Assembly (NCBI GenBank): GCA_963920525.1
Contig: OY986437.1
Location: forward strand, 114,196,715-114,260,714
Source of the DNA: Dichetophora obliterata
Taxonomy: Eukaryota > Arthropoda > Insecta > Diptera > Sciomyzidae
Direction of reading: 5' to 3'
DNA: 64,000 nucleotides
Made by a program: the position numbers and the translations under genes. A model generated the notes under the pieces. It saw nothing but the letters and a program-made list of their open reading frames with translations. It was not told where the DNA came from and made no database searches. Positions 1-10,376 of the stretch are shown piece by piece (position 1 is the stretch's first letter; the number at the start of each line of letters is the position of its first letter).

Positions 1-413
1 TTTTGACAGTTACAAATTTTGACGTTTCACATTTCGGTCGTGTTTTATTTTATTTTTTATTTTATTTTATTTTATTTTATTTATTTATTCATTTAATATA
101 AAGAAGCCTTGTTGGCCAAAAACAAATATTACAGTGGTTGTATTAGAGTACTTAGAACTACTATACAAGTTTATTAGTGTATGCTTTAAAACTACAAAAT
201 TAAAAAAGAAAAAGAAAATTATACTATCTTTTACCAGTTTCAATAACAGCTTTCCAATTTCCAACTTATATAAAATTATACATTATTTTTACAGTTAAAG
301 TATAAGAAGATAAGAAAATAAGAAAAATAAGACCCTTAGCGCAGCGACATATGTATTTAATAGTTATGAGTTCTTAAAGCACATTGTTATAAGCATATTG
401 TGTAAGTTTTGCT

Positions 414-1406
414 CTAAAAGTGTGAGGTTGTGCCGAAAAGTTTTTTAACGAGATTGGTAATTGAACGTATGAGAAAAGAACGTTCGAAAACAGAAGACAC
501 AATTTTAGGAATACGTATCTGTGGATTTCTTGTCGTGCGTGAAAACAAAAATCTACTCACTAGATAGTCTGGAAACCCCTTTTTAATTAATTTATAGAAA
601 AAAAGTAATAATCTTATTTTAATGAAATCTCGAAAGGAACAATTTAAAAACTTAGACACGTAAGTTGAGACATGATCACGCCATCGAATACCATAAACAA
701 ATCGAACAATTTTATTAAAAATAATTTCAAGCTTTTTGACATTGTAACCAACGGTTCCAGAATAGACTTCGATACAATAAGACAAACAAGACATAAGAAG
801 AGAATGAGCAATATTATACTTCACGTGTAAAGGTAGATACAAATTTAGACTATAGATTTTTCTTAACGTCAAGCCAATTCTAAAGCCGAGTGCATCAATG
901 TGGTGCTCAAAGCTCAATTTACTATCGAGGAGAACGCCAAGACATTTCATCCTGTCAACAAATTCAATCTTATTATTCAAGATGCTAATTTCGATTGAAG
1001 GAGTGTTAGACCTTGAAGGGTTAAATGTCATTGCTTTCGTTTTATTAGGGTTTAGAACTAACATATTAGCAGACATCCACATTGACAAGTTGGACAGATT
1101 GTAATTAATAACATTTTCAAGCACGTCATAAAACTGGCTTTCACCAGAAAACAGAATTTGAATGTCATCAGCAAAAACAAAAATCTTACAAACATCATGA
1201 TCCACAACACTAACCACATCATTTAAAAACATCATAAAAAGAATAGGGCCAAGGACAGAACCTTGCGGGACACCAGATATATTGTTCAGTGAACTCGATT
1301 CATACCCATTATAAGACACATACTGTTCATGATCACTTAGATACGATAACACTAACTTACAAGCAGAGTTCGAGAAGTTAAAGTGAAATTTAAGTTTATT
1401 TATTAA
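414..1406 (-). pseudogene. LINE reverse transcriptase, C-terminal half (palm and thumb)
   Basis: The minus-strand reading frame contains GVPQGSVLGP (RT motif 4 region) followed by FADDIQI, the catalytic FADD box of non-LTR reverse transcriptases, and then a typical thumb with MKCLGVLLDSKLSF. This enzyme performs target-primed reverse transcription of the LINE RNA. The fragment starts abruptly at the duplicated target (1393-1406); the residues seen before it in the open frame (up to 1451) are translated from the inserted PLE, not from the LINE. The N-terminal half continues at 5371-5869. The remaining frame is open for about 330 codons, so decay of this half is modest. Confidence 0.9.
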
Positions 1407-1956
1407 TTTTATAATTGATTTTTGTAGGCTTTGGCCGCAAAAATTAAACACGAGTTTTAATTTTGGTTTTTTTGTATTTATTTTTCGATATTTCGACTAA
1501 AATTGTTAGTCATCATCAGGATCGACCTACAGCAAAAAACATAGAATCATTAATCACAACACTTAAACGATATATTAACACAATAAATTCAATAAAAAGC
1601 AATAAAAATTACAATTAAACATTAAAAATTATTATTACCAGTAACACTAAACAAAAAAGGTACTTGTTACAAAGAATTACTTTCGTCAACTAATGTTTTG
1701 TCTAATTAAATGTTTGTAAATATGAGCGCAGTTATCAGTGTCTGTTTTATAGTTAAGTCTCTTTTGTATGGGTGTGTTGATTATGTGGAGCATCTCTATT
1801 GTGTATCTTCGTTTGTAATTGTGCTCTTGTTGCAGAATTTTCGTTTCTTTGAAGTTGGGAGTGTAACCGAACTTAACGCAATGGGCCGCAAGGGCTGTTT
1901 TATTGTCATTCTTGTTGTTTATGTCCGATTTGTGCGCTGATATTCGTGTTCTATCA
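1407..1956 (-). repeat. Inverted copy of the PLE 3' region
   Basis: This block is the reverse complement of 3070-3439 joined directly to 5153-5329. The correspondence includes the coding region for the last part of the endonuclease: the open frame at 1710-1940 is the mirror of 3083-3313 and is not a gene. The block ends near 1956, after which homology stops. It records the PLE sequence before the Helitron arrived in the other arm. Confidence 0.9.
1487..1524 (-). ncRNA. Hammerhead ribozyme-like core in the inverted PLE arm
   Basis: On the minus strand: CTGATGA (1513-1519), a short stem-loop GACTAA/TTAGTC, then GAAA (1491-1494) followed by TATC. This is the same core as at 5205-5252. Hammerhead motifs in Penelope-like elements are established knowledge; activity here is inferred. 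Confidence 0.6.
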
Positions 1957-2010
1957 TGTTATATTAAATATAAAACACAATATCGTGTTCTAATATAAAT
2001 ATTAAAATAC

Positions 2011-3337
2011 TTGACGATAAATTCCATATATAACATTAACGACGCGGCAGAATTAAAGAACAAAATAAACAACAGCTACATATGTGACGATGAACTAATG
2101 GTTTCTTTTGACGTGGTATCACTTTTCCCTAGCATTCCAGTGGATTTTGCTATCAAAACAATATACAAGAAATGGGACATTATAGAAAAACATACAAATA
2201 TACCAAAAGAACTATTTATGGACATGCTTACATTTTGTCTAAAAGAAAACAATTATTTTAAGTATGACAAAACCATATACAATCAATTAAAAGGAATGCC
2301 TATGGGATCACCAATATCCCCCATCATTGCAGACATTTATGATGGAAGAAATTTTAGACTTTTTTATGGACAACATCGAGCAAAAACCTAGACTTTTAAC
2401 AAAATACGTGGATGACATTTTTTGTATCATGAAAACGGATAAGATAGTCACAACATTGGCAAGTCTTAACACTTGCCAAAGATACATGAAATTAACGATA
2501 GAGGAAGAAAAAGAGGGTCAACTACCATATCTAGACACAAAACTAATAAGGAACAACAATATAATAAAAACGGATTGGTATCAAAAACAAATAGCATCAG
2601 AACGTCTCATAAATTTGTACTCAAAACATCCAAAAAAGACAATAATAAACACGGCGAAAAACTTTATTAACAGAGTACTAAACATAAGTGATGACATTTT
2701 CCACATAAACAACAAACGTAAAATCAAAAATATATTAATTATTAATGACTTTCCAAGATCGACGATAATCCGGTTGCTGAAAGAAAGCAACGCTAAAATA
2801 ATAACAACCAAAATAAGAAAACATTTATTTACAAAGGAGTCACATATGTAGAAGGCTTTACGGAAAAATTTAAAAAAAACGGACTTATACAACAAAAACA
2901 AGGTTCAACTTGCACCAAAATCTTATAACACCTTAAGAAACATCTATAGTAACACAAAATCAAAAATTGAAGACATGGACAAGTCAAACTTGGTCTATAA
3001 AATTAAATGTAAAGGAGACGGGGACAATGTATGCGAACAAGTATATGTTGGAACGACAAAATCTAAATTAAGAACACGAATATCAGCGCACAAATCGGAC
3101 ATAAACAACAAGAATGACAATAAAACAGCCCTTGCGGCCCATTGCGTTAAGTTCGGTTACACTCCCAACTTCAAAGAAACGAAAATTCTGCAACAAGAGC
3201 ACAATTACAAACGAAGATACACAATAGAGATGCTCCACATAATCAACACACCCATACAAAAGAGACTTAACTATAAAACAGACACTGATAACTGCGCTAA
3301 TATTTACAAACATTTAATTAGACAAAACATTAGTTGA
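2011..3337 (+). pseudogene. Penelope reverse transcriptase / GIY-YIG endonuclease, truncated and frameshifted
   Basis: The first segment (2011-2391) holds the Penelope RT signature MVSFDVVSLFPSIP and KGMPMGSPISPIIADI. A one-base frameshift near 2330-2345 moves the frame to 2327-2851, which carries the catalytic KYVDDIFCIM box and the thumb. A stop and further frameshifts near 2850-2900 precede the endonuclease part (2975-3337): VYKIKC, VYVGTTKSKLRTR and the downstream IEMLHI match the GIY-YIG fold used by Penelope elements for target cleavage. The N-terminal third of a normal Penelope protein is missing, as expected for a 5'-truncated copy. Not functional as it stands. Confidence 0.92.
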
Positions 3338-3439
3338 CGAAAGTAATTCTTTGTAACAAGTACCTTTTTTGTTTAGTGTTACTGGTAATAATAATTTTTA
3401 ATGTTTAATTGTAATTTTTATTGCTTTTTATTGAATTTA

Positions 3440-5152
3440 CTAGCTGGAACCCGGCGCGTTGCTGCCACGCCCCCGTTGCCAAACTTCCATAAAATGTTAT
3501 CAGTGAACCTGCATTGGGTTGATCTAAATTTGGGTTGAATGAGAGGTGCCACGCCCCTTTGTTTAACTCCCATAAAATTTGATTAGTGAAACGGCATGTG
3601 TAAATCGTGGTAGAATAATGAATTCTTAGGCTATAACTTCAAAGCTATTCGATATCGCAAATCGCATATTTGGGTTGTATGGGAGGTGCCACGCCCCCTG
3701 AATGGCGTGTGTAAATTGTGGTAGAATACCGAATTCCGAGGCTGTGCGAGCTTTAACTGAAAAGCTATTCGATATCGCAAATTATGGGAGGTTGCCACAC
3801 CATACGTCCATAAAATGTTATCAGTAAAACGACATGTGCAAATTGTGCTCGAATACCGAGGCTGTGGAGGTCTATAACTCCAAAGCTATTCGATATCGCA
3901 AATTCTGGTTGCAAGGGAGGAGCCACGCCCCTTGTACAACGCCCATAAAATGTTATCAGTAAAACAGCACGTGTAAATTGTCGTCGAATACTGAATTCCG
4001 GGGCTGTGTGAATTATAACGCAAAAGCTATTCAAAATATTAAATGTGGGTTTTAAGGGAGGTGCCACGCTCCCTTTCCCAACGCCCATAAAATTTTATCA
4101 GTAAAATGGCACGTGTAAATTGTGGTCGAAAACCCAATTCCATGGCTGTGCGAACTATAACTCAAAAGTTATTCGATATCTCAAATTTGGGTTGTATGGG
4201 AGGTGCCACGCCCCCTTGTCCAACACCATAAAATGTTATCAGTTAAACTTAATGTGTAAATTGAGTTCGAATATTAAATTCCGAGCCTGTGCGGTCTGTA
4301 ACTAAAAAGCTATTCGATATCGGAAATTTGGGTGAATGAAAGTGCCACGCCCCCTTGTCCAACGCCCATTTTTTCTTTCTGTAAAAAACGTTTGTAGACT
4401 ATTACAAACATTTTAAAAAAGTTAGCCAAATTGGCGCAGGCGTTCTGCGATTTTAGGTATATATAAAAAAGTGGGCGTAAAAGTGGGAGTGGTCAATTTT
4501 TCTTCAGTAAAAACTTAAAATGGATTACTACGAACATTTAAAAAATAAATTAGCCAAATCGGTGTAGCCGTTTTCCGATTTTAGATAAATAAAAAAGTGG
4601 GCGTAAAAGTGGGCGTGGTCAATTTTTCTTTCCGTAAAAACCTAAGTTGGACTATTACGAACATTTTAAAAAAATATCCAAATCGGTCCAGCCGTTCTCA
4701 ACTGATGCAATTACCAACGAACGACATTTGATTTTTATTTATATAGATATCAAAACAGTGGGCGCGGTCAATTTTTCTTTCAGTAAACACTTAAATTGGA
4801 TTACTACGAACATTTGAAAAAAAATTATCCAATTCGGTCCAGCCGTTTTCCGATTTTAGATAAATTGAAAAAAGTGGGCGAAAAAGTGGGCGTGGTCAAT
4901 TTTTCTTTCCGACAAAACTTAAATTGGATTACTATGAACATTAAAAAAAAATTATCCAAATCGGTCCAGCCGTTTTCCGATTTTAGATAAATCAAAAAAG
5001 TGGGCGCAAAGTGGGCGTGGTCAATTTTTCTTTCCGTAAAAACCTAAGTTGGACTATTACGAACATTTAAAAAAAAAATTATCCAAATCGGTTCAGCCGT
5101 TCTCAACTGATGCAATTACCAACGAACGACATTTGATTTTTATTTATATAGA
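3440..5152 (-). mobile_element. Non-autonomous Helitron with minisatellite interior
   Basis: The insert interrupts the PLE right arm between A and T with no target duplication; the uninterrupted arrangement is preserved in the inverted arm near 1575-1590. Read on the minus strand it begins TCTATATAAATAAAAATC and ends CCAGCTAG, that is 5'-TC and 3'-CTAG inserted in an AT dinucleotide, the hallmarks of Helitrons. The interior is two sets of degenerate ~115-150-bp tandem repeats: one (about 3463-4380) built on GCCACGCCCCC and TATTCGATATCG, the other (about 4440-5100) on AAGTGGGCGTGGTCAA. A second copy of the 5' end occurs internally at 4712-4750. No coding capacity is seen, so Rep/helicase must come from elsewhere. 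The hairpin expected just before CTAG is weak. Confidence 0.75.
3463..5100. repeat. Degenerate tandem repeats inside the Helitron
   Basis: The GCCACGC-type motif recurs at roughly 3463, 3549, 3688, 3910, 4066, 4207 and 4347. The second array, with GTGGGCG and CAATTTTTCTTTC, recurs at roughly 4470, 4600, 4757, 4875 and 4998. Open frames at 3765-4088, 4120-4305 and 4796-4990 are by-products of the repeats. Confidence 0.8.
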
Positions 5153-5204
5153 TTGTGTTATATATCGTTTAAGTGTTGTGATTAATGATTCTATGTTTTT
5201 TGCT

Positions 5205-5252
5205 GTAGGTCGATCCTGATGATGACTAACAATTTTAGTCGAAATATCGAAA
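5205..5252 (+). ncRNA. Hammerhead ribozyme-like core near the PLE 3' end
   Basis: CTGATGA (5216-5222) is followed by stem II GACTAA/TTAGTC with a CAATT loop (5224-5240), then GAAA (5241-5244), TAT and C (5248). The order CUGANGA - stem II - GAAA - very short palindromic stem III - cleavage base matches the minimal hammerheads described in Penelope-like elements. Stem I is short here, so self-cleavage is uncertain. Its role would be processing of the element RNA. Confidence 0.65.
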
Positions 5253-5370
5253 AATAAATACAAAAAAACCAAAATTAAAACTCGTGTTTAATTTTTACGG
5301 CCAAAGCCTACAAAAATCAATTATAAAATAAATATTAAAAGGCCGATAACATCAATAGTTTATTTATTAA

Positions 5371-6243
5371 GTTAAAATAGTTAATCGTATCAAATGCTTT
5401 CGTTATGTCCAGAGAGACAAGAATGCTAATTTTGTTTTTATTTATATTATCTCTTATGGTGATGTAGTCTCAGAAGCGATGTAGTGCTGTAACCGTCTCT
5501 AAATCCAGATTGAACGTCATCTATTAGAGAGAATTGATTTGTATATTGCAAAATCTGTGACTTCATAATACTTTCCACAACTTTCGAAAGTGCTGGCAGT
5601 ATATTTACTGGCCTAAGATTATTGATAGAAGTAGATGAAGGGTTTTTTGGTATAGGCACAACTCGAGCCTTTTTCCATGAACGCGGATAATGAGATCTAG
5701 CAAGAATACTATTAATCAAATGAAGAAGGTGATTCTGGATAAAAGGAAAAATCAGTTTTACAAATCTGATAGGAATATTATCACAGCCCATAGAATTAGA
5801 TTTAATACCAAAAAGGGCTTTTTCAAGGTCATCCAAATAAATATTTTTAAAAGAAAAACAGTTTACCACATCTTGGTTTGCATCGAAGTCAAATATATCA
5901 GAATAATTTGAACTCTGGTGATTAAGAAATGAAGGTTTATGGAGTCTGCATCATAATCTTCTATAATGTTTGGTGAATTTAGGCAATCATTGTTTCTAAG
6001 CGTGTTCCACATTTGCTTGCTCTCTAGACCATCGAAAACACGAGTTCCAAATTGTCTCTTTGCTTTACGAATAGCTGACAGCGCGATTTCTATACTTGCA
6101 AAAAATGTTCCAATTTGTCGCAGTTTTTTCTTGCAAGTAAGCTTTAAAGGCAAGATCGCGTAAAGACTTTGCGTAACTAATTGCCTTTGACTTAAGGTAA
6201 TTATTTTGATATTTTTTAATTGAAAATTTAGTGATCGGAACAA
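5371..6243 (-). pseudogene. LINE ORF2 middle: linker and N-terminal half of reverse transcriptase
   Basis: The minus-strand frame at 5863-6243 contains the linker (RKAKRQFGTRVF, KQMWNTLRNND) typical between LINE endonuclease and RT. The frame at 5447-5869 carries RT fingers: GCDNIPIRFVK, WKKARVVPIPK, LRPVNILPALSKVVE and QSGFRDGYST. Shifted sequence down to 5371 reads LVSLDITKAFDTI, the first catalytic Asp motif, and then stops at the PLE insertion site. At least two frameshifts (about 5865 and 5450) break it. It joins functionally to 414-1406. Confidence 0.88.
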
Positions 6244-7159
6244 AAGAAAAAGCTTCAGTCATTAATGCATTTAGAATTGAAAGTTGTTCATCCACATCGC
6301 TTGTTAAGTATAAATCACTGAAATCAAAACTATTAAGAAACAAGGATAAATCATGGAAGTTAATATTATTATAGTTTCGATATTCAATGATTTCATACTC
6401 GCGAGACACAGGAAAGTCAATCGAAGCATATATTATCGCATGATGTGAAAAAGCAGGCGAAAACATTTGTCCTGAAAGTTTTAATGCACTAATATCACTG
6501 ATTAAAAAATATTCAATAAGTGATGTGGTTTTATTATGAACATCATAGTGACTAGGCATAGAATTATGCACCGAATGCAAATTACACCGTTGACACAAGG
6601 AACGCAGACACGCAGATTTGGAAACATCAAAAACATTATGATTAAAGTCGCCTACAACAACAACATTCGAGTATCGCACAAACAAATCAACAAATCTGAT
6701 CAAGTCCTCAAAACAAACAATGTACCCATATGGAAGATAGACAACTCCAACTAAAATTTTATCAGTGTTGTTGGAAATTTCAATGAATAATGATTCGCAC
6801 ACATTGTAGTCTGAAGACTTAAATATAACTTTAAATTTTAACTGTTTAGAAACGTAAAGACCAACACCGCCCCCTCTTCTATCTGGTCGATCATTTCTAC
6901 AAAACTCGTATCCCTGAATATCAACAGTCTGTGTAGAAATGTTCGGTTTTAACCATGTCTCAGACACTCCAACTATGTCTAGAAAGCCTCCACTTAAAAT
7001 ACACTTTATTTCTTCCAGTTTAGTTGATGGTGAAGAAGGTTTAAGACTTTGTGAGTTAAAGTGACCAATATTTAAATAATTTTTGTGAGATGAGAGATTA
7101 AACTTTAACTCAGAATTGTCGCTCACAATGGGCCCTAAATTATTGTCAAACGACATCAT
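6065..7159 (-). pseudogene. LINE ORF2 N-terminus: AP-like endonuclease
   Basis: A 364-codon minus-strand frame begins near 7159 and carries the APE-type nuclease motifs in order: HFNSQSL, VGVSETWLKP, RGGGVGLYV, VVVGDFNH and FSHHAIIYAS. In the canonical family the last motif is SDH or a related form; here it reads SHH, which may be a clade variant or a mutation. The nuclease nicks target DNA to start target-primed reverse transcription. The frame runs out near 6065 because of a frameshift into the linker frame at 5863-6243. ORF1 lies just upstream (7459-8403). Confidence 0.88.
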
Positions 7160-7458
7160 TAGAAAAAGAGGAAAAGGAAAACTGTACTAAAACTGGTAAA
7201 AAAGTCATGACTTAATATCTAAGAAAGCTTTATAATTCAAAATAAAAAAAAAAACAAAATATGCAAAAAAAATTTCAGATTTATCTAATTATGCAATTAA
7301 CAGTCGATCAAGATTAATAGGATACAGAATTATTTGCTGAGTATTCAAAAAGCAAAAATATAAGTATCAAAGAAAAAATAAAAATTTAAAGAAGAATTAG
7401 AATCAAAGTATATAGTAAAAAAGAAAATATAAATATGGCTATAAATACGGCTGTGCAA

Positions 7459-8403
7459 TTATTGTCCTGGTGAGGAGGGGCCTGAGACAGCGACAGGTGA
7501 GCTTAGAGCAGCACGGGTAGGCAAAAATTCAGCACTGGTAAACATTGATGAGCACTGCTGCATATTGCAAATTTCTTCATTGCCATTTAGCGTGGTAATC
7601 CTCGATTTAGGCGTATCAGAGTTTATTAGTTGGAATTTTTTTATTTTGCCCTCTTTTAATAGTTTTCGGCAGACGTAATTTAGTTTGCTCGCAGTCGGAG
7701 TATAGTGCTCATTTAAGTAGACCCTAGAGCGTATGTCACCTCCCATAACTTCACAAAGCATTAGTTTTTTGTGCTTAAAATATTGGGACAATATATTACC
7801 ACGTAGTCGTACATTATTCAGCTTGACAAGTATTGCCGTTTGATGGTTGATGTAGACACATTGATTGATGTCATTCTCGGTAACGTCGACTTTAAGAAAC
7901 TTAGACAATTGCAGCACCGGCTGATATAAATCTGCCATACCAGATGGCAAGCCATTAATGACGATATCAGCGCGATTCATGCTGCGATGAAGAACGTTGT
8001 TCTCAGTTTCCAGGTCTTTAATTTTTTCCTTTACCTCAGTATCTAATATTTTTATAAGATTGTTAGAATGCACGATGTCCGATTTGACCTCCATTAGTTT
8101 TGTTGACCACTCTGCTTGTATTTTATCAATAGCTGAAACGAACCATTGCTTCATGTCCGCGAAGCTTTCGCGGAATTCGGTACGAATAGCTGCTATACCA
8201 TCATCGCGAGCCGGAGGGTTTTCAGTGCAGGCTTTGCATGTAAAGGAAAACATACGATTTTTTAATAGAAACCCGTACTGCTCCTGAGTAACATCGACGC
8301 ATGATATATGGAACCAGTTACCGCAGACTCCACATCCAACGCTAGGCATTTGCTTTCCGACATTTTTGTTGCATTCATTGCAATTGTAAGATTTAGGAGC
8401 CAT
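7459..8403 (-). CDS. LINE ORF1 protein with PHD-type zinc finger
   Basis: From the likely start (MAPKSYNC, complement of 8401-8403) the protein has a PHD-like finger: CNEC, CGVCGNWFHISC and CKAC supply the Cys/His ligands. A helical coiled region (about residues 85-140) follows, then a domain with VINGLPSG, RVYLNEHYTP and LLKEGKIKKFQ, the baculovirus FP-like/RRM-type nucleic-acid-binding part found in CR1-group ORF1 proteins. Its role is RNA binding and chaperoning of the LINE ribonucleoprotein. The open frame extends upstream to 8496 but the added leucine-rich residues look like translated 5' UTR. The frame is intact for about 314 residues although ORF2 is broken. Confidence 0.82.
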   Translation of the reverse strand: MAPKSYNCNECNKNVGKQMPSVGCGVCGNWFHISCVDVTQEQYGFLLKNRMFSFTCKACTENPPARDDGIAAIRTEFRESFADMKQWFVSAIDKIQAEWSTKLMEVKSDIVHSNNLIKILDTEVKEKIKDLETENNVLHRSMNRADIVINGLPSGMADLYQPVLQLSKFLKVDVTENDINQCVYINHQTAILVKLNNVRLRGNILSQYFKHKKLMLCEVMGGDIRSRVYLNEHYTPTASKLNYVCRKLLKEGKIKKFQLINSDTPKSRITTLNGNEEICNMQQCSSMFTSAEFLPTRAALSSPVAVSGPSSPGQ

Positions 8404-8710
8404 TTTAAGCGCGCAGCAAACAAAGACAACCAAACCACCAAACGCAAACAGCAACAAACGTAACAACAGCAACAGCGATAATAACCGTAAACTCAAGTTT
8501 TTTACTTTTGTGTTCAGAGCGAGGCAAAATTTATTTTACAAATAAAGGCTAGTTATGTGTTATAAATTTAAGAACTTTTAATATCCACGAAACCACCAAT
8601 TCTTTATTAACAATGTTTTGATAATATCAGAATTGTTTTACTTTTTTAAATATAGTTAAAGAGACTTGATCGACGGCTAACAATTTCACGTTCTACTCTC
8701 TATTCAATTT

Positions 8711-9598
8711 GCGACACATTTAATTCGAGTGCTTGTACTTGCAACTTATTTCGCAAACTTGTAATATTGTAAACTTAAAAAGCTTAAAAAGCTTAAAAAA
8801 TAACAAAATAATAAAAATAAAAAAAAACGAAAGAGCTTGTGTGTGTGTTTTTGTGAGCCAACGATCTCCGGGGCATCAGCAAGTGCAGCAAAGTTAAATT
8901 GGCTTTCTTTGCTGACAAACGTCCTCTAAGTGCCACCACCAGCAGCACAAGCAAGTGCAGTGTAAAATTTCTTGCTAGCCAACATCCTCCAAGTGCCATC
9001 ACCAGCTTCACAAGCAAGTGGAGCGCAAATTTCCTGATTCTTTTGCTTGCCAACGTTCTTCGAGATTCGCCAAGAGCAGTACCAGCAAGTGCAGCACAAT
9101 TCAATTGACTGGTCAACTCTCCAATATTTCAGAAGCACCAATTCAGCATGTCTCAAGCGCAGAGGCAAATTTCTGCCATTATACTCCGGCGTGAATTAAA
9201 TAAATTGAAAGCGGAGAATTTGCGCTTCATTTGCTTGTGCTGCTGGTGATGGCACTTGGAGGATGTTGGCTAGCAAGCAATTTTGCACTGCTCTTACTTG
9301 TGCTGCTGCTGGTGGCTCTTGGAGGATGTTGGCCAACAAGAAATTTTGCACTGCAATTGCTTGTGCTGCTGGTGGTGGCACTTGGAGGACGTTCGTCAGC
9401 ATAGAAAGTCAATTTAACTTTGCTGGACTTGCTGATGTACCGGGAGATCGTTAGCCCAAACACACGCAAACACAAACTCAAGCATTTTAGTTTTTTTTTA
9501 TTTTTATTATTTTGTTATTTTTTAAATTTTTTAAGTTTACAATATTACAAATTTTCGAAATAAGTTGCAAGTACAAGCACTCGAATTAAATACGTCGC
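8711..9598. mobile_element. Foldback-like element with 63-bp tandem units in inverted arms
   Basis: The left arm (8711-about 9165) and right arm (about 9230-9598) are imperfect inverted repeats. Their outer ends match over ATTTAATTCGAGTGCTTGTA, and their inner parts consist of tandem units of 63 bp in the right arm (starting CTTGTGCTGCTG, containing CTTGGAGGATGTTGG). Long terminal inverted repeats made of short direct repeats are typical of Drosophila Foldback elements. Because the unit length is a multiple of three, several open frames (8793-9481 on both strands) arise without being genes. No transposase is present. Confidence 0.8.
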
Positions 9599-10067
9599 GG
9601 AAATTGAGGTGTTGTTTTTTTTTCTTTATTTTTGAGTGTGTCAAATGTCAAAAATTGCTCTACCAACTGTCAAAATTTGAGCATCTGACTGAAAAGTTTC
9701 CGATTGACACACAGCCGAAGTCGGTAATTTTTCTGCTGCTAGTTCTTTTGAATTTTGTGCCATTGGTTACATTTCAGTTTTGAGAAGTTTAAAATATAGG
9801 CGTCCTTATTTTTATCTAATTTATTAATTCATTTATTATTCGGTAAAATATTAAAACTTTATATCTTATTCTTCAAACTGTTTCTATTATGCAGAAACTT
9901 AATTGTTGATGCAATGAAGCAATAAATTTGCTATTTATCAATGTTTAGCTGCGTTCGTTTCACCTTAATACAACCGCGATAACAAATTTTCTCAAAGGAA
10001 CGGCAAGAAAAACGATTCGTAAAGGGCACTACCGTTGCAGTCAAAATTAAATTCAAACAAGCAATCA
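9599..10067. other. Non-coding AT-rich interval
   Basis: No gene, RNA or repeat could be supported. The open frame at 9565-9783 begins inside the Foldback arm and has no recognisable domain. Confidence 0.5.
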
Positions 10068-10376
10068 TGATACAATAACTATTAGGTGTCATGAGAACGT
10101 GTGTCGTTCAGAACTGTTATGGTAGCGATACCTTAGTGAAATATTTTTCTCTGAATGTGTTTTACTCTAAACGTCAGAAAAATTGTAAATTGTTTAATGT
10201 AATTATTAATATTATGCAATTATATAAATAATATAGGTGAAGTTGTTGGCTCCGCTGAATGCGTCCAATGTGTGTGACACACGCGGTTTGTTTTGTTTTC
10301 TTTTGTTAAACATTCGATGGTCGCAGCTCGTGAGAAAATAGGTAGCTTTCATGGCTACCTAATAGTCATTGTATCA
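10068..10376. mobile_element. Short MITE-like element, TIR about 20 bp
   Basis: TGATACAATRACTATTAGGT at 10068-10087 is repeated in inverted orientation at 10357-10376 (one mismatch, R). The inner right side also holds a small hairpin GGTAGC/GCTACC (10341-10359). The ~310-bp interior is non-coding. No target duplication is evident. Confidence 0.6.

Larger units (their letters stand above)
1407..5356 (+). mobile_element. Penelope-like element with inverted partial copy and 14-bp target duplication
   Basis: The sequence agtttatttattaa occurs at 1393-1406 and again at 5357-5370, exactly where the LINE reading frame breaks, so it is the target duplication. Inside, a 5'-truncated Penelope gene (RT then GIY-YIG endonuclease) runs on the plus strand. 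The left part (1407-1956) is an inverted copy of the element's 3' region (3070-3439 plus 5153-5329), an arrangement known for Penelope elements. Hammerhead-like cores lie in both arms. A Helitron-type insert (3440-5152) sits in the right arm only, which gives an internal empty site for comparison. About 27 bp at 5330-5356 are not matched by the left arm. Confidence 0.88.
41..8520 (-). mobile_element. CR1/Jockey-group non-LTR retrotransposon, split by a Penelope-like element
   Basis: Read on the minus strand, the order is: ORF1 with a PHD-type zinc finger (7459-8403), endonuclease (6065-7159), linker and first half of the reverse transcriptase (5371-6243), then the second half (414-1406), and a 3' tail of ATTTT-type repeats near 41-90. 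The two RT halves are separated by a younger insertion at 1407-5356, flanked by a 14-bp duplication of LINE sequence. The PHD-type ORF1 plus an APE-type endonuclease fits CR1-like LINEs; the exact clade is inferred. Several frameshifts show it is dead. The 5' boundary near 8520 is approximate, and I could not find a target duplication for the LINE itself. Confidence 0.85.

Noticed and set aside
1710..1940. 76-codon open frame on the plus strand
   Set aside because: It is the exact mirror of the endonuclease coding region at 3083-3313 in the inverted PLE arm.
3440..5152. CRISPR-like array
   Set aside because: Repeats are long, degenerate and contiguous without unique spacers, and the host is a eukaryote.
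8793..9481. Several alanine/serine-rich frames on both strands
   Set aside because: Produced by 63-bp tandem units of the Foldback-like element; no domain.
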